Part shown: in pieces, positions 34,640 to 43,369 of the stretch
Layout: every line of letters begins with the position of its first letter
Numbering within the stretch: the stretch's first letter is position 1
Assembly (NCBI GenBank): GCA_034519525.1
Contig: JAXHOJ010000063.1
Coordinates: 124,001-188,000 of the forward strand
Length of the DNA: 64,000 nucleotides
Direction: 5' to 3'
Origin: Gemmobacter sp034519525
Lineage (GTDB): Bacteria; Pseudomonadota; Alphaproteobacteria; Rhodobacterales; Rhodobacteraceae
Position numbers and translations under genes: made by a program
The notes under the pieces: generated by a model
What the model was told of the DNA's origin: nothing
Databases searched by the model: none
What the model saw: only the letters and a program-made list of their open reading frames with translations

Positions 34640-35044
34640 TCAGTCCAGCAGCACCGCGCGACCCAGCGGGTCGAACGGAATGAAATTCTGGATGCGGCCC
34701 TGGCGGATGGCCTCCACCATCTTCTTCAATGGCGCCTCGGCGTCGGCGCTGGTGACCGGCTTGCCGGCCGCGCCCGACATGGCGGCAGCGAAGAGCATGC
34801 CCCAGGGCTGGCCGAAGCCGACGGCCTCCTGCTTGAGCTGCTCGAACGAGCTCAGCTCGTCGGGGCTTTTGTCAACGCACATCTGCGGCACCAGCGCGCC
34901 GCCCTGGCCTTTTTCAAATGCTGCGCGTTCGGCGGGCGAGGCGTCGTCGGGCAGCTCGACGGCAGCAAACACGATCAGCAGGCGCTGGGGCAGGGGCTGG
35001 GCGCGCGCGGCGGCGAGCAGGTCGTCAAAGGTGCTGATGTCCAT
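34640..35044 (-). CDS. Conserved 134-residue protein of the RNR operon
   Basis: Small acidic soluble protein, starting MDISTFDDLLAAARAQPLPQ with later VPQMCVDKSPDEL and MVEAIRQGRIQNFIPFDPLG. I recall similar Burkholderiales proteins carried in databases as a ribonucleotide reductase subunit alpha; this protein is far too small and has none of the RNR motifs, so that label would be misleading. It lies in the same operon as a real AdoCbl-dependent RNR, 24 bases after the nitroreductase gene and 5 before hemerythrin. Function unknown. Confidence 0.75.
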   Translation of the reverse strand: MDISTFDDLLAAARAQPLPQRLLIVFAAVELPDDASPAERAAFEKGQGGALVPQMCVDKSPDELSSFEQLKQEAVGFGQPWGMLFAAAMSGAAGKPVTSADAEAPLKKMVEAIRQGRIQNFIPFDPLGRAVLLD

Positions 35045-35068
35045 GGAAGATCCGGTTCGAAAAACGTG

Positions 35069-35692
35069 TCAGCCGGGGCCGACGTGGTTCAGGGTGCTGA
35101 GGTAGTCGGCCACGGCGGGGCGCACGACGGTCTTGCCGTGCGAGAGCGCGGTCCCGATGCTCAGGAAACACACGGCCTGTTCACGCTCGCGCAGGCCGAA
35201 GAAGCGGTGCAACGCGGTCGAGCGCACCGACTGCCCGGCCGTGAGCGCCGAGCCGTAGCCCAGGGCGGTGGCCATGAGCAGCATGTTCTGCGCCGCAGCG
35301 CCGGCGGAGATCAGCCGCTCGGCCAGGCCGATCTCGGCGTCGCCCTTGGTCTCGTCCACCACCAGCAGGGCCAGAAAGGGCGAACGGAAACCTTTTTCTC
35401 GCGCCTTGGCGAGGTCGTGCGGCTCGGCGGCCGGGTCGCGCTCCAGCAGGGCCTGTGCGAAGACGTCTGCGAGCGCCTGGCGCTGGTCGGCGGGCACGGC
35501 GATGAAGCGCCAAGGCAGCAGGCAGCGGTGATCGGGCGCCGAGGCGGCGGCCGACAGGATGGCCTGCAGTTGTGCCTCGTCGGGGCCGGGTTCGCCCAGG
35601 CGGAACGGCAGCACCGTGCGGCGCGCCGACATCAGCTCGGCGGCCAGTTCGGCCCAGTCGGCGCCGACGCTATCGGGGGTGCGGGCATCCAT
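35069..35692 (-). CDS. Nitroreductase family protein
   Basis: FMN-dependent NAD(P)H oxidoreductase. The 207 residues show the family pattern: RRTVLPFRLGEPG early on, ILSAAASAPDHRCLLPWRFI (FMN phosphate region), AAAQNMLLMATALGYGSAL and VCFLSIGTA. It begins 3 bases after the nnrS stop, so the two are co-transcribed. The natural substrate is unknown; flavin reduction or nitro-compound reduction are both possible. Confidence 0.88.
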   Translation of the reverse strand: MDARTPDSVGADWAELAAELMSARRTVLPFRLGEPGPDEAQLQAILSAAASAPDHRCLLPWRFIAVPADQRQALADVFAQALLERDPAAEPHDLAKAREKGFRSPFLALLVVDETKGDAEIGLAERLISAGAAAQNMLLMATALGYGSALTAGQSVRSTALHRFFGLREREQAVCFLSIGTALSHGKTVVRPAVADYLSTLNHVGPG

Positions 35693-35695
35693 GGC

Positions 35696-36988
35696 TCACC
35701 CCGGCCGGCCGTCGGCACGCGGTCGACCGAACCAGTTCGCCAGCCGCCCGCCCCAGACCAGCACCACACCGGCCCAGGTCAGCGCGGCCGCGGCCAGCCA
35801 GAGCCCGCTGGCGTTGGGCAGGGTGCCTGCAATGCGCAGCAGCACCGCCACCTGCAGCATCCAGAACAGGGACCACACCGTGGCGTCGGCCACCAGCGCA
35901 CGGCCACTGTGGCCGCAGGCCACGCGCGTGACCATGGCCAGCAGGATGGAGCCGAGGAAACCCATGGTCAGCGCGTGCAGCGCGCCCAGGCCCAGCGTGG
36001 GCACGCCGCCAGCCGCGAGCAGCCACTGCGACAGGCCCGAGAGCAGCAGCGACAGACCGAACCAGACAAAGCCCACGTGCAGCATGGCCAGCAGACGAAT
36101 CTTCAGGCTCTGCACCAGGCCCCAGACCCAGGCCAGCCAGACCAGCACACCGCCAACGCCCAGTTCCAGCGCGCCGCGCAGCAGGCGCCAGGCCGTGCCT
36201 TCGCCCCAGCCGGCGAGCATCAGCCACACCGAGGCAATCTCCAGCACCACCGTCGCCAGCATCAGCCACAACACCCAGAACGGGCGCCAGGCCTCGATCA
36301 TCGGCAGCGCGCCGGAGGTGAAGAAGGGAATCATGCGGTGCGCGACGCTGACGTAGGTCGCGACGATGAAGCCCCAGAGCGCCGTGTGTACCAGGGCCAG
36401 CGCCACCGACCAGGCATCGAGCAGCAACGCGGCCCCGATGCCGGCGGCGCAGAGCGCGCCGAGCGTCCCGCCGACGGCGATCACGGTGGAGTGCACCCGG
36501 TCGGGCGCGCGGCTGGCGCGCCACAGGCGCCAGAACAGCAGGTTCTGCGCCCCCAGCCCGGCCGCTGCGATGAAGACGCCGCTCACCGCCACATGGAGGT
36601 GCACATGCGCACCGGCCAGCCACAGCAGCCAGCCGGCCACCTGCAAAGCCAGGATGGGCGTGAGGGCCTTCGCGTCCGGCGCCTCGACGCCCAGCCATTT
36701 GGGGCCGGCGGTGAACAGGAAACCGGCGAAAAACAGCGGCATGAAGCCCAGCACCATCACCGCCGCGTGGGTCATCGTGGGGGAGACGGCGTGGGTCAAC
36801 CCGAACACGCCGCTAACGCGGTCGACCTGCACCGCCGCCCACCAGACGGCCGAGGCGACCAGCAGCAGCACCCCCGAAAAAAAGGCCAGCCGGTGCGGCG
36901 CACGCCACAGGCTGGCCCATTGCCAGGGCATGGCGACCGGCGAACCTTTCGGGCGCACCGGCAACACCCCACGCCCTTCAATGCTCAT
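35696..36988 (-). CDS. nnrS: NnrS family membrane protein
   Basis: Haem- and copper-containing membrane protein linked in several bacteria to protection from nitric oxide. The 430 residues make about twelve membrane segments. Typical stretches are PHRLAFFSGVLLLVAS, MTHAAVMVLGFMPLFFAGFL, RMIPFFTSGALP and HALTMGFLGSILLAMVTRV. The ATG overlaps the RNR stop by 4 bases. With hemerythrin, nitroreductase and an oxygen-independent RNR in the same operon, it suggests a response to low oxygen or NO. Confidence 0.9.
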   Translation of the reverse strand: MSIEGRGVLPVRPKGSPVAMPWQWASLWRAPHRLAFFSGVLLLVASAVWWAAVQVDRVSGVFGLTHAVSPTMTHAAVMVLGFMPLFFAGFLFTAGPKWLGVEAPDAKALTPILALQVAGWLLWLAGAHVHLHVAVSGVFIAAAGLGAQNLLFWRLWRASRAPDRVHSTVIAVGGTLGALCAAGIGAALLLDAWSVALALVHTALWGFIVATYVSVAHRMIPFFTSGALPMIEAWRPFWVLWLMLATVVLEIASVWLMLAGWGEGTAWRLLRGALELGVGGVLVWLAWVWGLVQSLKIRLLAMLHVGFVWFGLSLLLSGLSQWLLAAGGVPTLGLGALHALTMGFLGSILLAMVTRVACGHSGRALVADATVWSLFWMLQVAVLLRIAGTLPNASGLWLAAAALTWAGVVLVWGGRLANWFGRPRADGRPG

Positions 36989-39441
36989 CCGCAGCTGCCG
37001 AGGTGCCCGCAGGACGTGCAGTAGTCGCAGCCGTCCTTGCGGATCATGGCGTGCGCGCCGCACTCGGGGCACTTCTTGCCGGCCATCACGCTGCTCGACA
37101 TGCCGGTGGACATGCCGACCAGCTCGGGTGCGGCGGGCGCGTGTGGCATCGCGACGGCGGCGGTGTCGGCCTGCTGGTTGCGGCGCGCGATGATGTTCTG
37201 CAGCGCGAACGCAATCGCCGCGACCTCGGAGTCGTGCCACATCGGCACGTGGGTGCCGTCGGCCTTCTGGTAGGTGCCCAGGCGCACCGGGCCGCGGTCC
37301 CAGGCGACCTTGCGCATGTCGGACAAGGCACGGCCAAGGAATCCGCCGCGCGCGGCCAGCGAGAGCATGCGCATGGTGGAGGTGATCCACTGTTGCGACT
37401 CGCCGTTCTGGCCCACGGGCATGAAGAACTCGATGGCGCGCTCGACCGTGCCCACGCCGTCGGCGGCGGGCACCGGCAGGAACGAGACCACGATGTACAG
37501 CGTCTTGTGGCCTTCCTGCGTCCAGTACTCGATCTTGTCGGCCACGGCCGACAGCGCGCCCTTGGGGCGGCTTTCGATCACGGTGCGCATCGGGTCCACC
37601 GGCACCGCGGGCACCGGCGCCGCCTCAGTCTTGGCTTCGGGCGTGCCGGTGTCGAGCACCGAGCCGAGGATGTTGTTGGGCCGGTAGGTGGCCATGCCCT
37701 TGAGGCTGGCGCGCCAGGCCTTGAGGTACAGGTTTTTGAAGTCTTCGTAGGGGTAGTCGCCCGGCACGTTGACCGTCTTGGAGATCGCGGTGTCGACGAA
37801 GGGCTGCACCGCTTCCATCATGGCGATGTGCTCGCCCGCGCTCATGGCCAGCGCATTGACGAAGTAATCGGGCAGGTTGTCAACATCGCCGCCGAGCTCG
37901 CGGTACAGGCGCCAGGCGTGGTCTTCCACCGCGTACTCGCGGGTGGAGCCGTCGTGCTCGCGCTTCTTTCGGCGGTACATCCAGGAGAACGGCGGCTCGA
38001 TGCCGTTGGAGGCGTTGTCGGCAAAAGCCAGGCTGACGGTGCCGGTGGGGGCGATGGACAGCAGGTGGCTGTTGCGGATGCCGTGCGTGCGGATGGCCTG
38101 GCGGATGGATTCGGGCAGGCGGCTGGCGAAGGTGCCGGGTTCGAGGTAGCCGTTGGCGTCGAACTTGGGGAAGGCGCCTTTTTCTTTGGCCAGCTCAATC
38201 GAGGCGCGATAGGCCGCGTCGCGCATGTGCTCGGCGATCTGTGCGGCGACCTTGCGGCCGTCTTCGCGGTCGTAGCGCACGCAGAGCATCGCCAGCACGT
38301 TGCCCATGCCGGTGAAACCGACGCCGATGCGGCGCTTGTCCTGCGCTTCCTTGCGCTGTTGTTCGAGCGGCCAGAAGGTCACGTCCAGCACGTTGTCCAG
38401 CGCCCGCACCTGGGTCGCGACCGACTGCTCGAAAGCCGCAAAGTCAAACGCCGGCACGCCGCCGAAACCGAAGGCGTTGCGTACGAAACGGGTCAGGATG
38501 ACCGGGCCGAGGTCGCAGCAGCCGTAGGACGGCAGCGGCTGCTCGCCGCAGGGGTTGGTCGCGGCGATGCCTTCGCAGTAACGCAGGTTGTTGTCCTGGT
38601 TGATCTTGTCCAGGAACAGGATGCCGGGCTCGGCGAAGTCGTAGGCCGAGGTCATGATGGTGTCCCACAGCTCGCGCGCGGGCAGGGTCTGGTAGGCCCA
38701 GAGGCCGTCGGCGCGCTGGTAGGCGCCCTTGTCCATCGCCTTGCTGCCGGGCTTGGACTTGTGCACCAGCTCCCAGGGCTGGTCGCCGGCCACGGCTTCC
38801 ATGAAGGCGTCGCTCACGCCGACCGAGACGTTGAAGTTGTTCCAGCGGCCGGGCGTGCGCTTGGCGGTGATGAAGTCCAGCACGTCCGGGTGGTCGATGC
38901 GCAGCACGCCCATCTGGGCGCCGCGGCGCGCACCGGCGCTCTCAACCGTCGAGCAGGACTGGTCGAACACGTTGATGTAGCTGCAGGGGCCCGAGGCCAT
39001 CGAGTGCGTGCCCTTGACTTCGGCGCCGCGCGGGCGGATGCGCGAGAAGTCGTAGCCGACCCCACCGCCGCGGCGCATGGTTTCGGCGGCTTCGCGCAAG
39101 GCTTCGTAGATGCCCGGGAAGCCTTCGTCGTCAAACCCCTGGATGCAGTCGCCCACGGGCTGCACGAAACAGTTGATCAGGGTCGCCTGGATGTCGGTGC
39201 CGGCGGCGCTCATGATGCGGCCGGCACCGATGGCGCCCGCGTACAGGTTGTCGAGGAACTTGCGCTCCCACTCGGCGCGGATGGGTTCTTTTTCCACCGA
39301 GGCCAGCGCCTTGGCCACGCGGCGGAAGAGGTCGTCGACCGAATATTCGCCTGGTTTGAGGTATTTTTCTTCCAGCACATCGAGGCTGATGGGCTGGGGG
39401 TCCCGGAGGTTCTGTGCTCCTGGGCTCGGGTCGCGCTTCAT
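36985..39441 (-). CDS. nrdJ: Adenosylcobalamin-dependent ribonucleotide reductase (class II)
   Basis: Makes deoxyribonucleotides without oxygen, using adenosylcobalamin as radical source. The 818 residues show TLINCFVQPVGDCIQ (redox cysteine region), MRRGGGVGYDFSRIRPRG, the catalytic NPCGEQPLPSYGCCDLG (Cys and Glu), a substrate-binding SIAPTGTVSL, and a C-terminal Cys-rich zinc-ribbon tail (CPECGAH and CDYCTSCGHLGSCG). No class I R2 partner is adjacent. ATG 39441 gives MKRDPSPGAQNL and overlaps the upstream flavin oxidoreductase stop by 4 bases; nnrS is coupled downstream. Confidence 0.94.
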   Translation of the reverse strand: MKRDPSPGAQNLRDPQPISLDVLEEKYLKPGEYSVDDLFRRVAKALASVEKEPIRAEWERKFLDNLYAGAIGAGRIMSAAGTDIQATLINCFVQPVGDCIQGFDDEGFPGIYEALREAAETMRRGGGVGYDFSRIRPRGAEVKGTHSMASGPCSYINVFDQSCSTVESAGARRGAQMGVLRIDHPDVLDFITAKRTPGRWNNFNVSVGVSDAFMEAVAGDQPWELVHKSKPGSKAMDKGAYQRADGLWAYQTLPARELWDTIMTSAYDFAEPGILFLDKINQDNNLRYCEGIAATNPCGEQPLPSYGCCDLGPVILTRFVRNAFGFGGVPAFDFAAFEQSVATQVRALDNVLDVTFWPLEQQRKEAQDKRRIGVGFTGMGNVLAMLCVRYDREDGRKVAAQIAEHMRDAAYRASIELAKEKGAFPKFDANGYLEPGTFASRLPESIRQAIRTHGIRNSHLLSIAPTGTVSLAFADNASNGIEPPFSWMYRRKKREHDGSTREYAVEDHAWRLYRELGGDVDNLPDYFVNALAMSAGEHIAMMEAVQPFVDTAISKTVNVPGDYPYEDFKNLYLKAWRASLKGMATYRPNNILGSVLDTGTPEAKTEAAPVPAVPVDPMRTVIESRPKGALSAVADKIEYWTQEGHKTLYIVVSFLPVPAADGVGTVERAIEFFMPVGQNGESQQWITSTMRMLSLAARGGFLGRALSDMRKVAWDRGPVRLGTYQKADGTHVPMWHDSEVAAIAFALQNIIARRNQQADTAAVAMPHAPAAPELVGMSTGMSSSVMAGKKCPECGAHAMIRKDGCDYCTSCGHLGSCG

Positions 39442-40736
39442 GCGTTGGCTCCTGTCTTGAAGGCGTGGGATGGTACAGGTTCGACACCCACCGGCAGAAC
39501 CCCGGCCACCATCCACGACATCAGATCATGGACCGAACGGATGTCCTTGCCAAACGGCAGGGAACCCGCCCCCCGGAAGAACAGGCCGCGCTGCTGATCG
39601 CCCTCCATGGCATGGGCCAGCTGCTGGTCGATGCAGAACTGGCCCATGTCGCCCTTGCCATCCCGCAATCCGCAATGCGCCAGGCAATCGAAGGCCATGT
39701 TGCAGCGGTCCTTGACGTGTGCCACCGCCTTGAGCTTGGGCTCCACGCGCAGGTATTTGTTGAGCCAATGTGTGCGCACACCCCGCGCCGGGAGCCCGGC
39801 CACGCTGATGAATTCGACGATGTCTTCCGGCCTTGCCTCGGCCAGCACCTGCTTGAACGCCGGGTCGGCGTCGCACTCCAGCGTCACCGCAAAGGCCGTG
39901 CCCATCTGCACCGCGCTGGCGCCCAGGGCCTGCAGTCGCAGGATGTCTTCGCGCGTCGAGATCCCGCCGGCGGCGATCAAGGGAATCTTTCCCTCCAGCC
40001 CGGCCGATTTGAAAAATTCCAGCGTCGGCGGGATCACGTTATCGAAATCGAAACGCGGGTCCTGCAGGTCAGCGACCTTGGCCGCGCCCAGGTGGCCGCC
40101 GGCCAGGCGCGGGTGCTCGATCACGATGGCGCTGGGCAGGCGGCCTTTTTTTTCCCACTTCTTGACGATCAGCTGGATGCCACGCGCGTCCGACAGGATC
40201 GGGATCAGCGCCGTTTCGGGATGGTCCTTGGCGATCTCGGGCAGGTCCAGCGGCAGGCCGGCGCCCACCACGATCGCGTCGGCACCGCTCTCCAGCGCCT
40301 GCCGGGCGTAGATTTCGTAGGCCGACAGCGCTTTCATGATGTTGACCGCGATCAGGCCACGGCCCTGTGAGATCAGCCGGGCGCGCTGGATTTCGCGGTC
40401 CAGCGCGACGAGATTGGCGTGGTTGATGCGATCGCGGGCGTCGGGTTCCTTTCCGCTTTCCAGGTGACCGGTCACGGCCATGAGGTCGGGATGCAGCCGA
40501 CGCAGGTCGACCGACGACACCGTCCCGACCCCGCCCAGCGACGCCACGGCGCCGGCCAGTCCTCCCGCCGAAACGCCCACACCCATGCCGCCCTGCACCA
40601 CCGGCAGCAGCTCACGGCCCTTGAGCCGCCAAGTGTGCATGCCGCCCTCGTTCGCCTGGCGCATCAGCGCCTCGGCGCGGGTGGCGGTTTCGCCGTCTCC
40701 AGGCGCCACCGCCCCCATCACATCGCGTGCATTCAT
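39438..40736 (-). CDS. Nitronate monooxygenase-like flavin oxidoreductase
   Basis: FMN barrel enzyme of the 2-nitropropane dioxygenase/NPD family. The 432 residues show VVQGGMGVGVSAGGLAGAVA, PIIAAGGI-type phosphate binding (IPLIAAGGISTREDIL), ALGASAVQMGTAFAVTLEC, and a C-terminal region with several cysteines (CNMAFDCLAHCGLRDG). Whether it acts on nitronates is unknown; many family members are NADH:quinone reductases. It is the first gene of the six-gene operon and is divergent from acyl-CoA dehydrogenase. ATG 40736 was chosen; a later in-frame ATG at the MHTWRLKG stretch is possible. Confidence 0.88.
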   Translation of the reverse strand: MNARDVMGAVAPGDGETATRAEALMRQANEGGMHTWRLKGRELLPVVQGGMGVGVSAGGLAGAVASLGGVGTVSSVDLRRLHPDLMAVTGHLESGKEPDARDRINHANLVALDREIQRARLISQGRGLIAVNIMKALSAYEIYARQALESGADAIVVGAGLPLDLPEIAKDHPETALIPILSDARGIQLIVKKWEKKGRLPSAIVIEHPRLAGGHLGAAKVADLQDPRFDFDNVIPPTLEFFKSAGLEGKIPLIAAGGISTREDILRLQALGASAVQMGTAFAVTLECDADPAFKQVLAEARPEDIVEFISVAGLPARGVRTHWLNKYLRVEPKLKAVAHVKDRCNMAFDCLAHCGLRDGKGDMGQFCIDQQLAHAMEGDQQRGLFFRGAGSLPFGKDIRSVHDLMSWMVAGVLPVGVEPVPSHAFKTGANA

Positions 40737-40804
40737 CGTCAGATTTCCCGTTGGCGGCGCAAAAAACCGCTTGGGGAGCTTAGCGATCCCTGTCCACATC
40801 AGCC

Positions 40805-40818
40805 TTGCTCTTGGTCAA
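40805..40818. promoter_or_regulatory. Candidate FNR/DNR-type box
   Basis: TTGCTCTTGGTCAA matches the FNR pattern TTGAT-N4-ATCAA at 8 of its 10 defined bases. It is centred 75 bases upstream of the flavin oxidoreductase/nrdJ operon start and 101 bases before the acyl-CoA dehydrogenase ATG. The operon's gene content (class II RNR, NnrS, hemerythrin) is what an FNR-type regulator would be expected to control. Match and position are seen; binding is inferred. Confidence 0.45.
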
Positions 40819-40912
40819 GAACCACCCCTACCGGCTGTCGGATGGGTCGGTCTGTGGACACCTTGTCACACAGGCGCCCTTCACCTTCGCGAGGTCTTTC
40901 CACAATGCGCAC

Positions 40913-42196
40913 ATGGACTTTGAACACAGCCCCCGCGCCCAGGCGCTGTTGCGCCAGCTGGACACGTTTCTGCAGACCTATGTGCTGCCGCACAATGCCG
41001 CCTGGCACCAGGCGGTGCAGGACGGGTTATACCCGCCGCCCTTCCTGGAAGACCTCAAGACGCTGGCGAAAGAAGCTGGTCTGTGGAACCTGTTCCTGCC
41101 CGGTCTGCGTTCCGATGAACCCGGCACCTGCCTCAGCAACCTCGACTACGCAACGCTGGCCGAGGCCATGGGCAAGCTCAGCTGGGCGGCCGAAGTCTTC
41201 AACTGCAGCGCGCCCGACACAGGCAACATGGAACTGCTGCACCGCTTCGCCACGCCAACGCAACGCGAACAGTGGCTGATGCCCTTGTTGAATGGAACGA
41301 TCCGCTCCGCCTTCGCCATGTCCGAGCCCGACGTGGCCTCGTCGGACCCGACCAACCTGCAGACCACGGTGCGGCGCGAGGGCGACGACCTCGTGCTGAG
41401 CGGCCGCAAGTGGTTCATCACCGGCGTGGCGCATCCGAACTGCCGCGTGCTGATCGTGATGGCGCGCAACGAGGGCGAAGACACGGCAGATGCCCACCAC
41501 CAGCACAGCATGGTGCTGCTGCCCATGGACACACCGGGGCTGGAGGTGGTGCGCAACATCCCGGTGGTGCACCACCACGCGCCAGAAGGCCATTGCGAGA
41601 TCGTGCTGCGCGGCGCGCGCGTGCCGGTCGACCACCTGCTGGGCGAATGGGGTCACGGCTTCGCGATGGCGCAGGCGCGCCTGGGACCGGGCCGTGTGCA
41701 TCACTGCATGCGCACCATCGGCCAGTGCGAGCTGGCGCTGGCCCTGGCGACCGAACGCGCGCTGGAGCGGCGCAGCTTCGGCAAGTACCTGGCTGACTAC
41801 GCCAACGTGCAGGAGTGGATCGCCATGTCGCGCATCGAGATCGAACAGGCGCGCCTGCTGGTGCTGCGCTGCGCCTGGCTGCTGGATCACCCCGAGCAGG
41901 CCGAGCCCGCCGCGGTGCGCGCGCAGGTCGCAGGCATCAAGGTGGTGGCCGCCGGCCTGCAGACGCGCGTGGTGGACCGCGCGATGCAGGTCTTCGGCGC
42001 CATGGGCTTGTCGCCAGACACGCCGCTGGCGCAGTTCTGGACCTGGGGCCGCGCCCTGCACCTGCTGGACGGCCCGGACGAGGTGCACCTGCGCAGCGTG
42101 GCGCGGCACGAGTTTGCGCTGGCGCGGGAAGGGATGGGAGCGTCGTCCGCCTATTTCACGACGCCGGAGCAGATGCGCACGCCACCGCATCTCTAG
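40913..42196 (+). CDS. Acyl-CoA dehydrogenase family protein
   Basis: FAD enzyme that oxidises an acyl-CoA. The 427 residues show FAMSEPDVASSDPTNLQTTV (FAD and substrate binding), GRKWFITGVAHPNCRVLIVM, LGPGRVHHCMRTIGQCELAL, RRSFGKYLADYANVQEWIA and VVDRAMQVFGAMGLSPDTPL, typical of the ACAD10/11-like branch. Chain-length preference is not readable. ATG 40913 was chosen because homology starts at MDFEHSPRAQALLRQLD; the ribosome-binding site is weak. Convergent with the LLM flavoprotein gene. Confidence 0.92.
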   Translation: MDFEHSPRAQALLRQLDTFLQTYVLPHNAAWHQAVQDGLYPPPFLEDLKTLAKEAGLWNLFLPGLRSDEPGTCLSNLDYATLAEAMGKLSWAAEVFNCSAPDTGNMELLHRFATPTQREQWLMPLLNGTIRSAFAMSEPDVASSDPTNLQTTVRREGDDLVLSGRKWFITGVAHPNCRVLIVMARNEGEDTADAHHQHSMVLLPMDTPGLEVVRNIPVVHHHAPEGHCEIVLRGARVPVDHLLGEWGHGFAMAQARLGPGRVHHCMRTIGQCELALALATERALERRSFGKYLADYANVQEWIAMSRIEIEQARLLVLRCAWLLDHPEQAEPAAVRAQVAGIKVVAAGLQTRVVDRAMQVFGAMGLSPDTPLAQFWTWGRALHLLDGPDEVHLRSVARHEFALAREGMGASSAYFTTPEQMRTPPHL

Positions 42197-42214
42197 CAAG
42201 AAACAACTGTTCGC

Positions 42215-43228
42215 TCAGGCGGGCAGCGCCTCCCGCATGGCCGCCGCCGCGATGTCCAGCGAGCGCAGGCGCAGCGCCGGGTCGAACACGTCGCTGACCA
42301 GCATGAACTCGTCGGCCTGGGTCGCATCGGCCAGTTGCTGCAGACCGGCGCGCACCGTGTCCGGCCCGCCCACCACGGCGCAGGCCAGGAAGTCGGCGAT
42401 GGCCGCGCGCGCCTGCGTGTCCAGCTGGTCCATGAAACCATGCACCGGCGCCGGCAGCTGGCCGCGCTTGCCGGTCAGGATGCCCAGCACGCGCTGGTAG
42501 GTGCTGCTCGCAAGGTATTCCGCCTCGTCGTCGGTCGGTGCGGCGATCAGCGGCACGCCGACGATGGCGTAGGGCTTGTCGAGCACTGGGGACGGCTTGA
42601 AGTTCTGCCGGTACAGGTGCAGCGCCTGCAGCAGGTAACGCGGCGCAAAGTGCGAGGCAAAGGCATAGGGTAGGCCGCGCTCGGCCGCGAGCTGGGCCGA
42701 GAACAGGCTGGAACCCAGCAACCAGACCGGCACTTTCGTGCCCGCGCCGGGCATGGCGATCAGGCGCTGGCCGGGCTGCGGATCACCCAGCAGGCGCTGC
42801 AGCTCGGCCACGTCGCGCGGAAAGTCCTCTTCGGTCTCGGGCCGGTCCCGGCGCAGCGCGCGCATGGTCAGCGGATCGGTGCCGGGCGCGCGGCCCAGGC
42901 CGAGGTCGATGCGGCCGGGGTAGAGCTCGGCCAGGGTGCCGAATGCCTCGGCCACCACCAGCGGCACGTGGTTGGGCAGCATCACGCCGCCCGAGCCAAC
43001 ACGGATGGTCTGCGTGCCACCCGCGATGTGGCCTACCAGCACGGCCGTGGCCGAGCTGGCGATGCCGCTCATGTTGTGGTGCTCGGCCAGCCAGTAGCGG
43101 GTGAAGCCGAGCGACTCGGCGTGCTGCGCGGTGCGCAGCGCGATGGCCAGGGCGTCGGCCACGGTGCCGCCCTCGCGCACGGCGACGAGATCGAGCAGGG
43201 ACAGGCGGATGTCTTTCAGGGCGTTCAT
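42215..43228 (-). CDS. LLM class (luciferase-like) flavin-dependent oxidoreductase
   Basis: A 337-residue bacterial-luciferase-like monooxygenase. Seen motifs are SLGFTRYWLAEHHNMSGIAS, IRVGSGGVMLPNHVPLVVAE, PGRIDLGLGRAPGTDPLT and VWLLGSSLFSAQLAAERGLP, all standard for the F420/FMN LLM group near YhbW. Substrate unknown. ATG 43228 begins MNALKDIRLSLLD; the open frame continues upstream across divergent DNA but without homology. The OYE-type gene at 43370 is divergent. Confidence 0.9.
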   Translation of the reverse strand: MNALKDIRLSLLDLVAVREGGTVADALAIALRTAQHAESLGFTRYWLAEHHNMSGIASSATAVLVGHIAGGTQTIRVGSGGVMLPNHVPLVVAEAFGTLAELYPGRIDLGLGRAPGTDPLTMRALRRDRPETEEDFPRDVAELQRLLGDPQPGQRLIAMPGAGTKVPVWLLGSSLFSAQLAAERGLPYAFASHFAPRYLLQALHLYRQNFKPSPVLDKPYAIVGVPLIAAPTDDEAEYLASSTYQRVLGILTGKRGQLPAPVHGFMDQLDTQARAAIADFLACAVVGGPDTVRAGLQQLADATQADEFMLVSDVFDPALRLRSLDIAAAAMREALPA

Positions 43229-43369
43229 GCGCCCGATTGTGGGCCTTTGTCCGGACCGCTGCAGCGCTCGAAGGGGTTGCCCGTGGGTCGCGGTCCGTGT
43301 ACGCCAGGCGACGGTGGCGGCGACGATTTCGGCGTAGGCTGTAAGCCTTGCTTCACCCCTCCCGCCACC

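Noticed and set aside
35066..37024. Long Gln/His/Arg-rich frame opposite nitroreductase and nnrS
   Set aside because: Composition is typical of antisense translation of membrane-protein codons; no family features.
37003..39597. Large plus-strand frame (864 residues) opposite nrdJ
   Set aside because: Also a GC shadow; the sense strand carries all RNR motifs.
29956..40736. Link between cobC/cobD (left half) and the B12-dependent RNR (right half)
   Set aside because: Tempting as one B12 economy, but the two lie on opposite sides of the chimeric seam and come from different organisms.
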